64,000 nucleotides of DNA from Setaria digitata (taxonomy: Eukaryota > Nematoda > Chromadorea > Rhabditida > Setariidae), in assembly GCA_003640385.1 (NCBI GenBank), contig RCAB01000018.1:1-64000 (forward strand), written 5' to 3'. Positions 24,104-37,496 of this stretch are shown piece after piece. A program made the position numbers and the translations under genes. The stretch's first letter is position 1; every line of letters begins with the position of its first letter. The notes under the pieces are model-generated. The model was not told the origin of the DNA. It searched no databases and saw nothing but the letters and a program-made list of their open reading frames with translations.

Positions 24104-25716
24104 ATACACGGACGTGCAGTACGAAAAAGCACGAAAAAAAAGAATTTGTGGAGAAAGATGGAAATCAATATGAAGAGGATGCTAAGCAAGGTGCCGTCAT
24201 TGGATGATGAAAGGAGCTGTGACACAAGCGGACAGACATACAGGAATGCAACTTTGTAGGAAATGAGCGCTGTATGATACGTACGAGGAATATTGATAAG
24301 CTTATCATGAATTTGATAAGATAGGAGACTGGGAGTATTTGCAGCATTCTCCAAGGAGTCGCATGTTCTGTCCATTTTGCCAGAAAACTTATCCGCCTTA
24401 GCTTGTGTATCTTACCTTTCTATACGATGGCACTACCCATTACCATCATCATCAATCATCCATATCAGTTACATATTATCATTATCACCATTTACGATCA
24501 TTTGGACTACTTTTTGTCATCGTTGCCATCATCGCTATCATTTTCGACTCACTGTCATTTCAGCAATTAAACCTTTAAATGAATGGAAGAGAAAAGTACA
24601 GAGGAGGAAGATGAAGTGGTATCATAGATGTTGTTGACTTCAAGTACGGTGCTCATAGGTTATGATATAAGCCCTATGCAACTGAAAAGTATCAGTGGAA
24701 TTGTGACAGTGTGAGATCTGGATGGCTATAGTTCACTTGACCGAGATGAGTAGGAACGTTCTTGGCTCACCAACAAACAAGTAAGCAGTAACGAACTGAT
24801 AGATGTATTTCACTTGAACAACGTTCTTTCCTATGCTTCAGTTGTCGTCTGATTCGTCTCGGTATAGTCTGTGAAACGACCTGAAATCCTCGAGCACAGC
24901 AGTAATAATTCCAGAAAGCGGAACTGTACACCTCTATGCAGTTGTATTCGAATGATTGTAAGAAGTTAGTTAGAAAGTTCATAGATTGAATTCATATCAT
25001 TATACGTTAATTCCTAGCTTCTATTGAACGATACATATTAGTTATTCGCAAATCCATCCTTATGAAGACTGCTTGCTCTTTTTCATTAAAAATCGCTGTA
25101 ATGTAAACTCCTTTATCACTTTGAGAACTAAGTGAATTTGCTAAAATAGAGATATGTGGAGTATAAACCTATATTGGAAATCTAACAAATCCATTAAAAT
25201 ACTTACAAAACTACTTTCTTTCCTGAGTTTTCACTTAAGATTTCCCAGTTTTGTACAAATCCGACTTTCACGCACTGTCACACGATTAAGTATACTAAGA
25301 AGGAATAGATACCACTGAGCACAATACATTTTACTCTAAAATCCTTTTTATATTTCAAATTTGAAAAATTCCATGTTTTTTCGCCATTGATGTATCATAA
25401 TTTGTCAATAACTATCCGTGCAGGCTCCATTAGTTAATCTGTCAATATTAATTTGTACTTTTCATAACTTCGTCAAAAACTCTACAAATTATGTATCTAA
25501 ATGTGAAAATTTTTCATAAAAGAAGTGAAAAGACTATATACTATATTAGATAAAAGTGATGAAATAAATCCCTTGTCTTCATACAGTAAGACCTTTCAAG
25601 ACTGCTGCTTAGTAATCAGAAATTAGTTTTTGTGATTTCTAAGCTCAACACATGCATCGATTAACCAAAGTCACTCCAGTTAAATCTAGAAGGAAATAAG
25701 TAAAAAATACTTTCAA

Positions 25717-25737
25717 CAGCGCACTAAATGTGCGCTG
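25717..25737. repeat. Short perfect hairpin (8-bp arms, 5-nt loop)
   Basis: CAGCGCAC, a TAAAT loop and GTGCGCTG form a perfect GC-rich inverted repeat in intergenic DNA. Such a short structure can arise by chance, so no function is assigned. Confidence 0.6.
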
Positions 25738-28113
25738 AGCTAGAAGAAAGAATGATTGGCTGTCTCCATCTCCCTCTACGTTGAGAAATATATTATAAGT
25801 GCGCAACTTTAAGAAAGAATTGGCTGTTTTACGAAAGAAGTACGTAGAGTTTCCAGAGAGAAACTTCTCTGAGGAATCTTCCGGAAATTCCCGCAACTAT
25901 TCGCTGTCTCAGTCCAAAGCGCTAAGTGTAAGAGGCTTGAATAATTAAGCAGCGAAATTGTAAGGAAAAATGAAATGAACAGCGCTAAAAGTATTTGTGC
26001 TCATATGGCCACTTTGATTCTCGTTTGCATTAACACCGAGAGTTCAATAGCTGTGCTTAACGCCTTATCTCTTTGCATGAGGCATATTAGTCGCTACAAA
26101 ATTGTCTTCCATTAATGATCTTTTTCCACCACAGAATATGCTTTAGACTAACAAAGCTATTTAAAAATAAAAATGACAAGGAATGAAGAAGGTTCACACA
26201 GTTTGTGCTTTCGGAACACTTGAACTAAATTTGGAATCAAAGAAGAGGATATTCTGCAGATGCAGACAGATGTTCCATGCATTGAAACAGCCATACTATC
26301 ACGAGTTATCTGTGATAAGAAGCTCCTTCTCTTCACTGTTCCAGCGGTGCCAGACTACTGACCACTTCAACGACTAAACATTATTGGAATGAACCATCTG
26401 AAGGAGTTGGATGGAAAAGGCACTCCTTATACTTCATCCCTTCCCATTTTCACGAATGAATAATCATGGGAGAGTGCAGGCTTCCTTGCCTCATAGATTG
26501 AAACTAGGCATAGTGGTAGGACCAACAATTTAAACTTTACATATTCGAAGAATTATCTAACTGCCGAAAATGAGCCTTGTCCTTTACAACTCTTCAGTGG
26601 GCTTCCCATGGATGAAGGAACTAAGAAATCTGAGCTCGGATTTTCTCAGAACATTCGATGATGTAGCCTGCATAAATCAGCTTTTGTACAACTGCAAATC
26701 TCGTTTCGAATTCAATACTTTGAAATGAAATCGTTAATAAAAAAAAAAAAAGTTACGTCCTCAAAACATAGTTACTGAGGTAAAAATAAAATGTATAGTA
26801 CTAATTTTGACTATTTTGATAATTTAATTAAATAAGTACTAATTACAATGACTCTGCAGAATCTGGAAAAGAGCTTCTCTTCCTCCTCCAATTAGCTTCC
26901 CAGTCAAGTTCCCAAATGCTGCAAAGGAATCAGTAAACAAAAGGCAAGAATACAGTCGGCACAGCCGAAACAGTGGTCTAATTGAAGATTGTGCACAAAT
27001 GGATATTAAACGAAGCAAGAAGCCGGGAAATATAATGAACTTTGAAATCATCATTTAAACCACGAATTAGTCCAAACTCACTACTGAATACTCACATCAA
27101 AGTTAAAAATAGAGAAAGTACACGAACCACCTTCCGGTGCTCAGAAAATATTTGCTCACTTATAATCAATCGACACGTATCCGTGCTAGCAAACTATACA
27201 AGGTTCGCTTTCAACTTTGGCAATCGTTTATTGTAGAAGTAAGTACCAACTGCGACAAGCATCAATTGGCTAGATGTGGATGTACATAAGAAAAAAGTTG
27301 AACCTAAAAATTCACTATAAACACCCAGAATTGCATTGCCACAATGAACCCAGCATGTACAGAATATGCAAATTAATGTGAAAACAAATCTAAAAAATAT
27401 GCATCTACTACCACAACTCAAATAATTACATCCAAAAGAACGAGAAAAAAATCCAAAGACTCAGTCGTATTTCCCTTAAACAATAATAAAACAGACCTGC
27501 AAAAGTTGTGCTAGACCAAGAGACTCAAATGCGCTTAAATTTAAAAGTGCTACTAAAAACTCTTTCAAAAGGCACGAAATATAAAAAATAAAGTAAGATA
27601 CATGAATGGCAATTTAATTATAAGAAAAATGCAGGCTGAACTTAACCACAACCTGGAATAGCAACAGTTCAACGATTAGACATGAAATATGGTTAATCAA
27701 AACTGAAAAACAGTACAGTTATAATTGAGCTGTTAAAATCATAATATTAAGAACAACTAGCGAGTTACTTCAAACAAAACTTAAAATCGTCGTCATTCAT
27801 TCATTAAAAACTCTTCAACAAGAAGTTTTGAGCCCATTCTATGAACTTTCTTTTCAGATCATATTCTCAATTTTTTTTTTTACTTAAATATCTGGCTTAC
27901 GTCAAAAGAGTTTCCAACAAAGTTGGAATACTTTCTTTGCCTTCCAGCTCACTTACACCAGCTTCGGCTATTGAAAGTGAACATAAACAGCGTCAAAAAT
28001 AGGCCCTCACAAAAAGGAAAAACTACGGGTAATTTTGAAGGGAATTAACAAATACTTTAACGGAACAACTTTTTTAAAACTATGCACTGCAGAAAAAGAG
28101 GAAATCGATGATT

Positions 28114-31100
28114 TTATACAGTAGTAACAAGCATCTGTTTAATAGTTTTCTTCCTTCCTGTTGTTGATTGACTGTCACACCGCGTTCCACTGCCATTTTC
28201 AGTATCTGCTACAGAAATGTCTCGCTTGTTATCACTTTCAGAAAAAGCCACAACAGCAGCAGCCTACCAATGAAAATTTTATAAATAAATAATCAGCTCA
28301 ATTATATGAATCTTCTACCCACCAAAAAATTCATCTGTTCCATAATAATAGTCAGTATTCGTCAGATCATTCCCAAGCTGTGAATAATAGACAAAAATTT
28401 AACAATTTAAAAAAAAAAAAAAAGGAACTTAACCATAAAATTAATAACTTCTAAATCTTCTAGCAATGTGCACTTTCAGTAAACAAGAGAACTACCACCT
28501 CCACGTTCCTATCACTGAATGGCAACATTTCTGCAGTTTGATTTTTGACTTGTTCCTCAACAAGGAATGTCTGAGGCTTGACCGTTTCACAGGGTGCACT
28601 AACAGACTTCTGAGGCATGTCTGAAATATTTGCAACAATCGCTTGGTGTCGGCATGCTGGAGCTTCTAGTATGCTGGTTCTTGGACTCGATAATTCACAA
28701 AATGTTGGCACAGGTCTCGATTTTGGTATGACTGACTTTTTAGACTTCGGTAAAGAATGAGTATAACATGGACCCCGATCTTTGCAGCCCTAAAGAGAAT
28801 ACTTAATATTATTTCACGACTTAAAAAAAAAAAACCTTAATACAGTTCACTTAAAACAAAAATCAAAAAAAAAAAAAAGCTCGTGCGGGAAAACGACAAC
28901 TTCCCAGCAGTGAACTGAACCATATTTATTAATTATTTAGACGCAACGTTACCGAAGTCTTACCTCTGTAGATCTCACACCCATGTTATATGACTTCCGA
29001 GCCCTTGAAGCAATTGTATCCGGAATGATTTTTTCCTGCACAGGTTTTGAAATGGCACTATATTTCAGTGTTTTTGCTGTAAAAAACTTTGAATTCCCAT
29101 AAAGATTTAATTCTACTCAAAAGAATGAAGCAGTTTTTATTGAGTTTCGTAAATTAATGGTTATAGAGAATAGAAGAACTTTAAATTCTAGAAATTGCAC
29201 CAAACAAAAATTTGAATCGAAAAAGTATACCAGGAAATTTAGTCATTAATGCAGATGAAATTCCTGGTGTCGATGTTATGACTGGATTAAAAAGGGAGCT
29301 ATTTTGTGAACTGCTGCTGTTTAAGGGAGCTGGAAGTGTAGAAATTTCGTGTCCAGACAATCGCTTTTCTACATTTTTTGGCCCAAAGCGGTTAGATGCA
29401 TTGGCGTATAGAGAACTGGAAGATGAATTTACATGTTACAATACCTTAAAAGGAATTGATATAGTTTGCTATCGTGTTTTTAATTCCTATACAAATCCGG
29501 ATAATCCACAAAACTGAACTTGAAGAGACGCTTTCAGTGATTAAGCAACTAAAAGAAGTGAGGACTTCTTCCTAACACATTTTATTGTAAGTTAATTAGT
29601 GAGAAAAGAATGGGGTAGATCACTGTCGTATAGAGAATTCACATACAAATTGTTTCAAAATGAACTTCGCAGGAATTCTACACGTTTGTGAAATAAGCTC
29701 GTCACAGAAAAAACTTGTCGAATCAACATCTAATCGACTTCGATAAAGCCAAAAAAAAAACCTCTCTTTCTGAAGCGGTTTTACAGTAGTTTGCTTGACA
29801 GTTTCTGACACAACGCTGCAATCTATTACAAGTTGTTCCGCCTGGGATTCTTCCTCAACGTCATGAGGCATGTTCTTATCAACAGCCACATTACTATCTG
29901 TCACAGGACTGTAGTTGTCTTCGCTCAATGTGTCGCTTTCCTAAACAAATATTTCTAACGAAAAGAACAATAGAATTAAAAAGGAAAAAGTTGAAAAAAT
30001 TAACTACCTCGTTGGTACTTTGATGAACTAACGATGAAGCATCTTGGACTTTCTCGGTAGTTTTTGGACTTTCCATAAAAGAATTTCGAAGCGCTGCATC
30101 AAATAGTTCAGCTGAATTTGATGTGGTGGTCTTACTTCCACACTTTGTTTTCAGATTTATACCGTTCAGTCTTGATTCTTTTGATCGCAGGACGGAGCAA
30201 CTGTGCATGAGACGGTCGTGAGGATTTGAAAGAACCGCATTACAAGCACGTTTAGGGCCACCTGACGTGCGTGCGGTATCGCCCATCATGGCCCTCGCTT
30301 TTTTTGGCGGTGAACCAGAGAGATCATGAGCGGAGGTAGAGCTCTGTGGCAGTACATCAGCAATGCTCTGCAGCAAAAAATCGTCGTTATCTGCTGAAAT
30401 ATTGACTGTTTCAAAAAAAAATTTCTAATAACACTTTTAAGTGAAGACTTCAAGGGAAAAAAAATGAATTATGAAAAGCTGCTTAATGAATAATACAAAA
30501 CATTACAGTAATTTACTTTTTGTGCTAGGTATTCTAGCTGTAGGGCGTCTTGAAAAATTGCGTCCTCCGCTACCGCAGTGTTTCAGTGGTGATGGCTTCG
30601 GCTGCGCTTGTTCGATCATATCAGCTAAGAACTCCTCATTGATCTCCACTCTAAAACGAGGTATTCAAACATCCATCCACTTTTAGTTAATCATCTTTCT
30701 TCAAAAACTCCTGAGTTCTGACATTTCTTATTGTTCTTAGAACCATATTTTGAAAATTAGGCTAACCTCTTGGGCATAGCAGACTCAATCGATTGATTTA
30801 GCAGTTCCGAATCTGCGCGACCTATGAAACTTCCATAATCATCATCCAGTGAATTTTCTTGATCTGTGACACCTGCAAGAAAAACCACTAAGAACGAAAA
30901 CTTGATCCGTACACTTCACTTAAGAAGTCTTCACCATTTCGAAAAGCTTCCCTTAACAGAGAGAATCCTGGACAGATATTAACAAAAATAAACTAAATAA
31001 ACTAATTCAATAAAAAAAATTTCAAAGGTTGTAAGAACTGAAAAACTCAGTAATAGCATTCTTTTTATTAAGTAACTTCTATGAATGACAGGTTAGATTA

Positions 31101-34100
31101 TGACAGATACTTATACAACTCCTACCTTTTGCATTTTCATCATCTTTACTGTTCGAACTACTTTCGCCACTACTTGATTTCAAACCAGGGAGCGTCACAG
31201 GAACAACATCTGTCTTAGGAGCTTCAAGTAGCACCTCCTTTAATGTACTGTCTTCATTTCGAGTTTGATTTTCCTCTGTACCTGAGGTTGCATCATAATC
31301 TCGCGCGGAAAGTGCTGCTGAGTCAACTAATAAACCACACTGAGTGGGAGAATCAGGAATTTCAGTAGCGCTAAGCGGAGAAAGGCGATTACTGTCAGCT
31401 GCTGAATTGTTACAACTGTCCCATGTACTCCTTTCGCCCTGAAAATGGATTTGTTTTGAAAAGTGCTGAAGTTCTATCATTAAAAAAAAGAAGAAAAGAC
31501 TGTATATATATATATAAGTATATAAGTTACATTAGCAACAATACAACAAAACATTGATCAGCATTATAAACAGTGACGCTGTATTCGATACATGAAATAT
31601 GGGAGATTTGGAAAAGAGAAAATCTTTTGCACTGAAGCTTTTGGTCAAAGCAGCTTCGTGTTTTTCCGAAATAGCAGTCAAATTACAAATGATCTTAGAA
31701 CTGACTGTGTTTACTTAGAACATAGATTTAATCATTAACTGCATAAGTATATAATAACAAAAAGAAAAAGTGCCCATACTCCCTCTACCTCTCCCTCTCC
31801 CTTCTCTCAAATACAAATATGTTATTTCCAATAAAACCCAAGAAAAATATTACAGGAAACAGTGACGAAAGTGACTGGGTGCTGGTACAACGTGTACACC
31901 GTACACTGTCTTCCACTTCGAAAGACGGATCGTCAGGTCTATTTAAGCTCCTTAATCCATCATTGCCAGTGCCTTCTCCCAAATTCGGATCCTCCGAATT
32001 TTCAATAAGAAAACCACTTGCTGTCGTTGTCGAAGTACCCATGTTTTTCTGCTCTGGATGAACGAGGTGCCTCGAAGTATTGACTACGCTCCTGCTAAGA
32101 TGAAAATAGATGAGAGACCACTGATTATGCTAGCCTACATAATATTGAATAAAAACTTGATTTGAGCTGCATTATACTGCTCCAGATAATATTCAATGAA
32201 AACTTGGTACAAGCTATATTAGATACTATTCAATAGAAGCTTGACCTAAGCTGTCTAAATTACCCGAAACAAAAATGCTTCCTTTTTAAAATTCTAACAT
32301 TATAATAAAAATTGAGGGAAAAAAACTTACGAGGGAGAAAACCGTTTAGCAGCTTGTACCTGCTTAAAATACATGTTACCATCATCTCCAACAGATGATG
32401 TGTTTGATATCTTACTTTTCTGGAAAAACTGCCGTGGAAGAGATGCAAATTGTTCTTGATGACGTAAACGATCACCAGGACGTGGAGCAAATCCCTGCTG
32501 CACAGTAGGACTACATAACAGAGACGAATAAGGAAAGTATTCGGCATTCAGTGCACTACCCATGTTACCAGCTAATATACTTGTTGCATAAGAATGAGAC
32601 GAACGATATTTCAATAACCGAGTTGAATCCAGACAAGATGGAGCAACCGATGCTGTATTATCGTATGATGACGACATGCCTGTAAAAATCTTTATAATGC
32701 AAATATGGAACTAGCATATTACAAGAAAATTTCAGAAAAAAAGTGAACAAACTTATCCTAAGCTTACCATCGAAGCGATAGCTGAGAGATGGTGTACCGT
32801 GTGCTGAAGGATGAGCTGGTGTGGGTATGTAAACTTCAGGAATATCCGAAGAATTTAAGTAATTCAACACGGTTTTAACGGGATTCCGGATATCGTCGCG
32901 TGTGGAATTCCGAAGATGATTCAGCAACAACATAGCCTTGTGATTTAGCCTAAAAACAAAAATACTTGGTCACGAAAATCCGTTACACATAACTTGTGAA
33001 GGGTTATCTGATGTATCAAAAACGTCGTATGACAAATAAAGCACCTGTGCGCATATAAAAAACAAATATCTAGGAAAAAATTGGAATTACAAAAAAGTTT
33101 ACACAATGTGAGACCGCAACTGATGGCCTTTCGCAAGCAACTGAGATAAAATTCCTAGAGCATTTCCTATTACGGTGAACGACGGACTATTTAACAAATC
33201 CACAAGACGAAGCATCATTATATGAATTGCACTCGTGGATAAATATTGTTCTGCTCCTACTACGGCTAAATACATTGATGCGTATTTCAAAACACCAGTC
33301 GCTGGTTCAACCAGTGCCTACAAATTGCAATATATTTCAATATAAGCAAGAGGGATTTACACCTCGTAATAAATTTCTCATGAAATATCTCATTACCAAC
33401 CTTTAATAACCTTTAATTTACTGGAGTTAAGTTCATATCAAACCCAGATTATTCTGTTCCCAGAAGCTAATGTGCAAAACTTCTTTACTAACGTGAACTA
33501 ACTGCACATACTGTATTCTAAACAAAAGTGGACATTGCGCAGATCAATACTAGTAACAAAAAATTTACATCCAAAAAGCCAACATGAAATGCTTGAAATT
33601 AATAAACATAGAAAGAAGAAATTAGTTTTCATTATAACGTACCGTATGTTGTGCATCATTAGTTGACAATTCGATGAGCATTTCTAAAAAGCCTGGCTCT
33701 TCACAAAGAGCTTTTTTATTATCTCTTGAATGTGATGCTAAATTCCACAGAGCAGAAAGTGTGGCACACAAACATTTCGATTCGGCTGCACGATATGCAT
33801 GCAGTGATGCTCGTACGAGCGCTGGAACCGACGGAGCTAATGTTGCACTCATTTGTGCATCTGCCATCCAAGACAAATTACGCAATAAACCAGCATACAC
33901 CTGAAATTTATTAAATACTGTATTTGACATGAATGGAAACTAGATTTAGTATAAAACAAGTAAGCATAAAAAGTCTTCAGTAATGTGTAAGTAGATATGT
34001 GTGCAACATAATCATGTAAAAATTATGGAGAATTATGTAGAAAAATTAGAAACCTGGGCAAGACCATGAGAATCGTCAATAATTCTGACAGTATACTCTA

Positions 34101-35091
34101 TAAGATTCGGATGGGAACATAAACGGCGTTTGCTTTGCGCATTTCCAAATGTCAGATTAGTTAACGTACTGGCTATTAGTTTCCTAATCGTACGATTCTC
34201 CGCTGGACAATCAAAACCAAAAGCGTCTACTTCAAATATCAATAGCTCAGCAACCGCATCCAGGACACCTAAAGAAATCTAATTAAAACGATAATTTGCA
34301 TAAAAATGACGAATGTATCAAATCTCCCATGAACACTTCGTAAATCTGATTTCTAAAACTTATGCTCATACTTTGCAAACTCAAACTTACCAACTACGGT
34401 AGCCAGATTACGGTATTCTTCCTCAAAGGATTCCTTCATAATAGCTGTTAAAGCACCATGTATATGCGTTGCATAACTTGTACTCGAAGCAGTATTAACA
34501 CTATGTAGATAGCGTCTCAGCACAAAAACCTGCTCTCTCACACAGTTAGCTGCTGGCAATATATGTCTAAGGCGTCGTCGCCTGAAAGGAGGGTAGTAAA
34601 AATTTCTGCCAAAGCTCAGTTAAATTTCAAATAAGCTAATTCATTTAAAAATATATCACTTATCTATAGGACAGCATTTTATATAATACTGAACTCTTGC
34701 TTATATACTGTCACCGTTCGAGGGGGACTATTCATTTGCTCACTTACCTATGGTCATCAGGTTCCTCATCTATCAACCATTCTAGTTGTCGATGGAGCTT
34801 CTTCAAACGTTCATCTTCTCCATCTTGAGGCATGTTATTACGGAGAGAACTCAATCTGGAAATATGTGACAGGGGTTGACGTAAATCCCTTGACATATGG
34901 CGAGGTATGTAGCAACAGCAGCACAACAGAATGTTTTGTCGTGTAAGTTAGCTTAACGTGGGAAAAGGATACCGCAGAGAAGCCAAAAGCGAAGTGACTC
35001 GTTCGGCCACGTCGGGATCCATGTTCAAGCGACTTCCATAATACGTCGTCGACGGGGAGGATGTGCCTTCACTCGCTTCTCCAGAAAGCAT
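28114..35091 (-). CDS. apr-1: APC (adenomatous polyposis coli) homologue, APR-1-like
   Basis: Scaffold of Wnt/beta-catenin signalling and cytoskeletal polarity. Minus-strand exons include 35091-34973, 34856-34747, 34581-34391, 34268-34054, 33900-33643, 33316-33104, 32950-32768, 32679-32330 and others down to the stop at 28114. The N-terminal half carries armadillo repeats with APC hallmarks (TLTNLTFGNAQSKRRL; LLRNLSWMAD; LSALWNLASHSRDNKKALC). Downstream are one beta-catenin-binding 20-residue-type repeat (VEDSVRCTRCTSTQSLSSL, 31925-31862), an Axin-binding SAMP motif (SIESAMPKR, near 30770-30800) and a C-terminus LVTTV that fits a class I PDZ ligand, like human APC's LVTSV. A plus-strand 101-codon frame at 29212 is the shadow of an APC exon (29433-29230). 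The start follows a CTTTCAG acceptor by six bases, suggesting spliced-leader trans-splicing. Several 3' exon ends are approximate. Confidence 0.92.
32142..32262. repeat. Degenerate tandem repeat, about three 40-bp copies
   Basis: Three consecutive diverged units, each with an ATATTCAAT-type start, an AAAACTTG core and an AGCT element, lie in an APC intron. Similarity is visible by eye but the copies are well diverged. Confidence 0.6.
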
Positions 35092-37496
35092 ATAACCCTG
35101 AAAGCGTGTCAACTGAGTGAAGTGATTAAGAGTGAACGTCAGAAGCACTGACGATGAAGAGCAACAACCATTAGTGATGCATGAGAGAGGGAGAGAGTGT
35201 TGAAACATGTTTCGAAAAAAGGACGGGGAGCACTAGTCACCACCGATGAGTCACGACTACACCTGAGTTACTTCAGGTGAATCCGTACAGCTGGTCGAGG
35301 AACAACTAGCCAGAGCTGGAGAAGACCATACGACTGTCTCCTTTATGTTGTGCTGTGTTTTTATTAGTGCGCTTTGTCACGCTTGTGCAGCTGGGACTTA
35401 GATTAGATGCTTGAGATTGTTCAGGACCAGCCCTTGGTTAAGGTTACTTTTCCTGCGATATATTTATCGATGTTTTAACAGGAAGCACTCGAACTTCCCG
35501 TCATGAAGTTCAAGGTACTAGTGTTTCAGGTTTGCTCCTGTGACAGACCTCTCTTGAATTGCTTAAAATTTCTGAGTTTGACTTTTTCAGTGTTTGAAAA
35601 TCTTAAGGACGAGGCTGTTCGCACTACTCTCTTCCCCATTCCTTTATCCTTAACAGTATGTAGCCATAGCCATTTCTTGTTATATCAGCTTCAATGAAAT
35701 CGGTACAGAGGTGCTAACCAGCAAGAACACAGTATCATTCTCTTCCGATGAGTAAAATTCACTGTCTGCTTATGCATATCACATTCCGCACTCTTCAAGG
35801 TGGCCAGTAACAGGAGAGGGTCATTTGGAAAACATGATTTGCAGGAAAGGAGGGGAAGATCGTAGCTAATGCTAGGTAGAGTAGAAAGGAGTTAGTTTTT
35901 CTGCCCCAGGGTTGGAAATTGCCCTTCAGGGCAGTCAAAGTGGAGCACTGAAATTTTATTGCTCTGGATGAAGAGAAGTCCGGTTGTTCCGCTTGCAGGA
36001 TGGTACCGCTGTTGGAAAACAAAAAATTGACCTATTTTCAGCGAAATGGATACTGTTCATCGTTTACAGAGTTGAGGTTTCGCTGATGTGTTCGTTTGCT
36101 GTTTGCTGAGACCGAGACCCGGAAGGTACCAGGTGCAGGGGGGTACGCGCAAACTGGCGAGAATGTCGGGAGGGAAAGTGGACGGCCAGGCAAAGGGTCA
36201 ACGACCCTTGTCTCCGTCATCATGGGAACATTGCACGCAATCATGCATCCGTCATGTCAGTTGCTCAATCGCTGTTCGCAAAACTGAAATTCAGTGATTA
36301 CACTCACTAGCACTTATTTGAGTCAGTCGATCTGTTTTAGACCTAATTCAAAACTGGATTTATCACAGCAGGTTTTCGACGTAATTCCAGCTTACCCAAC
36401 CTGTATCTAATCTGATCCCTCCGGAAGGACTGAAACCTCTTAGTCGCTATCATCAGTTTCAGTTACAGTGCAGTGAAATCCTTAGATTTTCTGTGTTCAC
36501 CGAGTGCAAATTCATTCTCACTTGCCAACTGATCACATTCCCGCGAATTTCTGCTTTACTTGAAACTCTCCTAAACAAGCCTTCACTCTCTCGCTGAGCG
36601 CTTCAATTCATGATGCATTATACAAATAAGATTCACAGAAACTTCTTGCTGCTTCTTCGATAACTCTTTTGTTGCAGGATCCTTTCAGGATTCTTAAACA
36701 GTGAGAACTCATTGATGCTTCCAGGGAAAGTTCAGCTAGACCGTTTTTATTCTTTCCCCTATAGAAGCTCATATACCGGAGCAGAAGGTTGAGTACGGTT
36801 TTAATATATTAACAGGAAGTAAGCGGGTGAGTAAAGTGAGTAATAGAATTAAGTAGACGGATCGAAATTTTGTTATGCGGGTATAGAGAGTGGGGAAAGA
36901 GTGAGGCACCGGATTGAATGAAATTCACGGTACCTGGTTCAGTTGGGTATGACCGTGAACTTGTACCCCCCGCGAGAAAGGGGTTAAGTGGAGAGAGGGG
37001 TATAAAGAGTGATCCAGGGGCAGGGGTTCCATCTTCTTTTGCGAATTTCGTGACAACTTCGCAGATCCTTTGTGAACAGGACAAATAATGTTGCGGAACG
37101 GACCATCCCAAATTTTACAACACATTTCGTCTTCCTTCATCAGAATCACTGCGGGAGGGAGAGCGTAGATGGGCTCGCTTCTTCGAAATATTAAGACATG
37201 GGACGCAGTAATCGAGTATATCGGGTTGACCTTCAAATAAACAAAATATTCTCTCGTCCCTGTCTCGAGGCATGCGACGACCCGGGGTTACAGCTCCCCG
37301 ATGCATCACTTTTCTCGTCATTTCTATTTGTAAGAATTTCTTCGACAGCGCAGCAGTGAAGTCAAGAAGGAGGTGAAGGATATTTGAAGAAAATAGGGCC
37401 ACCAGCCAATGACCTTCTGGTCAACAGCGCATCGTGCGGGGTGGGGGTCTACTGTTGTCTTCTTACACACCCTCTTTTGAACTGAACTGAACTGAA
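35092..37496. other. Divergent intergenic region between the APC and Brinker-like genes
   Basis: The two flanking genes point away from each other, so this 2.4-kb stretch probably holds both promoters and 5' untranslated exons. Base composition is less AT-rich than the intergenic DNA elsewhere. Overlapping minus-strand frames of 100-103 codons (36809-37402) have no recognisable domain and are not called as genes. Candidate sites at 35247-35279 are listed separately. Confidence 0.55.
35247..35279. promoter_or_regulatory. AP-1-like site beside an inverted CACCTG E-box pair
   Basis: TGAGTCA (35247-35253) is followed by CACCTGA, a six-base spacer and TCAGGTG (35260-35279), a 7-bp-arm palindrome made of two E-boxes. 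It lies about 160-190 bp upstream of the APC homologue's start codon. Factor binding is inferred from consensus only. Confidence 0.35.

Larger units (their letters stand above)
22960..28113. other. Five-kilobase stretch without a confident gene
   Basis: It contains the presumed rab-10 promoter (next to 22960) and the region downstream of the APC homologue. Frames of up to 114 codons occur, several overlapping on opposite strands, none with a recognisable domain. Two hydrophobic minus-strand frames (26839-27054 and 27194-27421) are the most protein-like but lack support. A CACG microsatellite and a small perfect hairpin lie within it. Confidence 0.5.

Noticed and set aside
24031..24375. Minus-strand 114-codon frame
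   Set aside because: Its open length comes partly from the CACG microsatellite, which lacks stops, and from hydrophobic T-rich sequence; two plus-strand frames overlap it.
26839..27421. Two hydrophobic minus-strand frames (71 and 75 codons)
   Set aside because: They are protein-like in places, but no phase-consistent splice joins them and no motif is recognised; hydrophobic frames are frequent in this composition.
29212..29517. Plus-strand 101-codon open frame
   Set aside because: It lies opposite a minus-strand segment (29433-29230) bounded by an acceptor and donor that encodes an APC exon rich in Ser/Asn; the plus frame is its shadow.
36809..37402. Overlapping minus-strand frames of 95-103 codons between the APC and Brinker-like genes
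   Set aside because: Three overlapping frames on the same strand without a domain indicate less AT-rich non-coding DNA with few stops, not genes.
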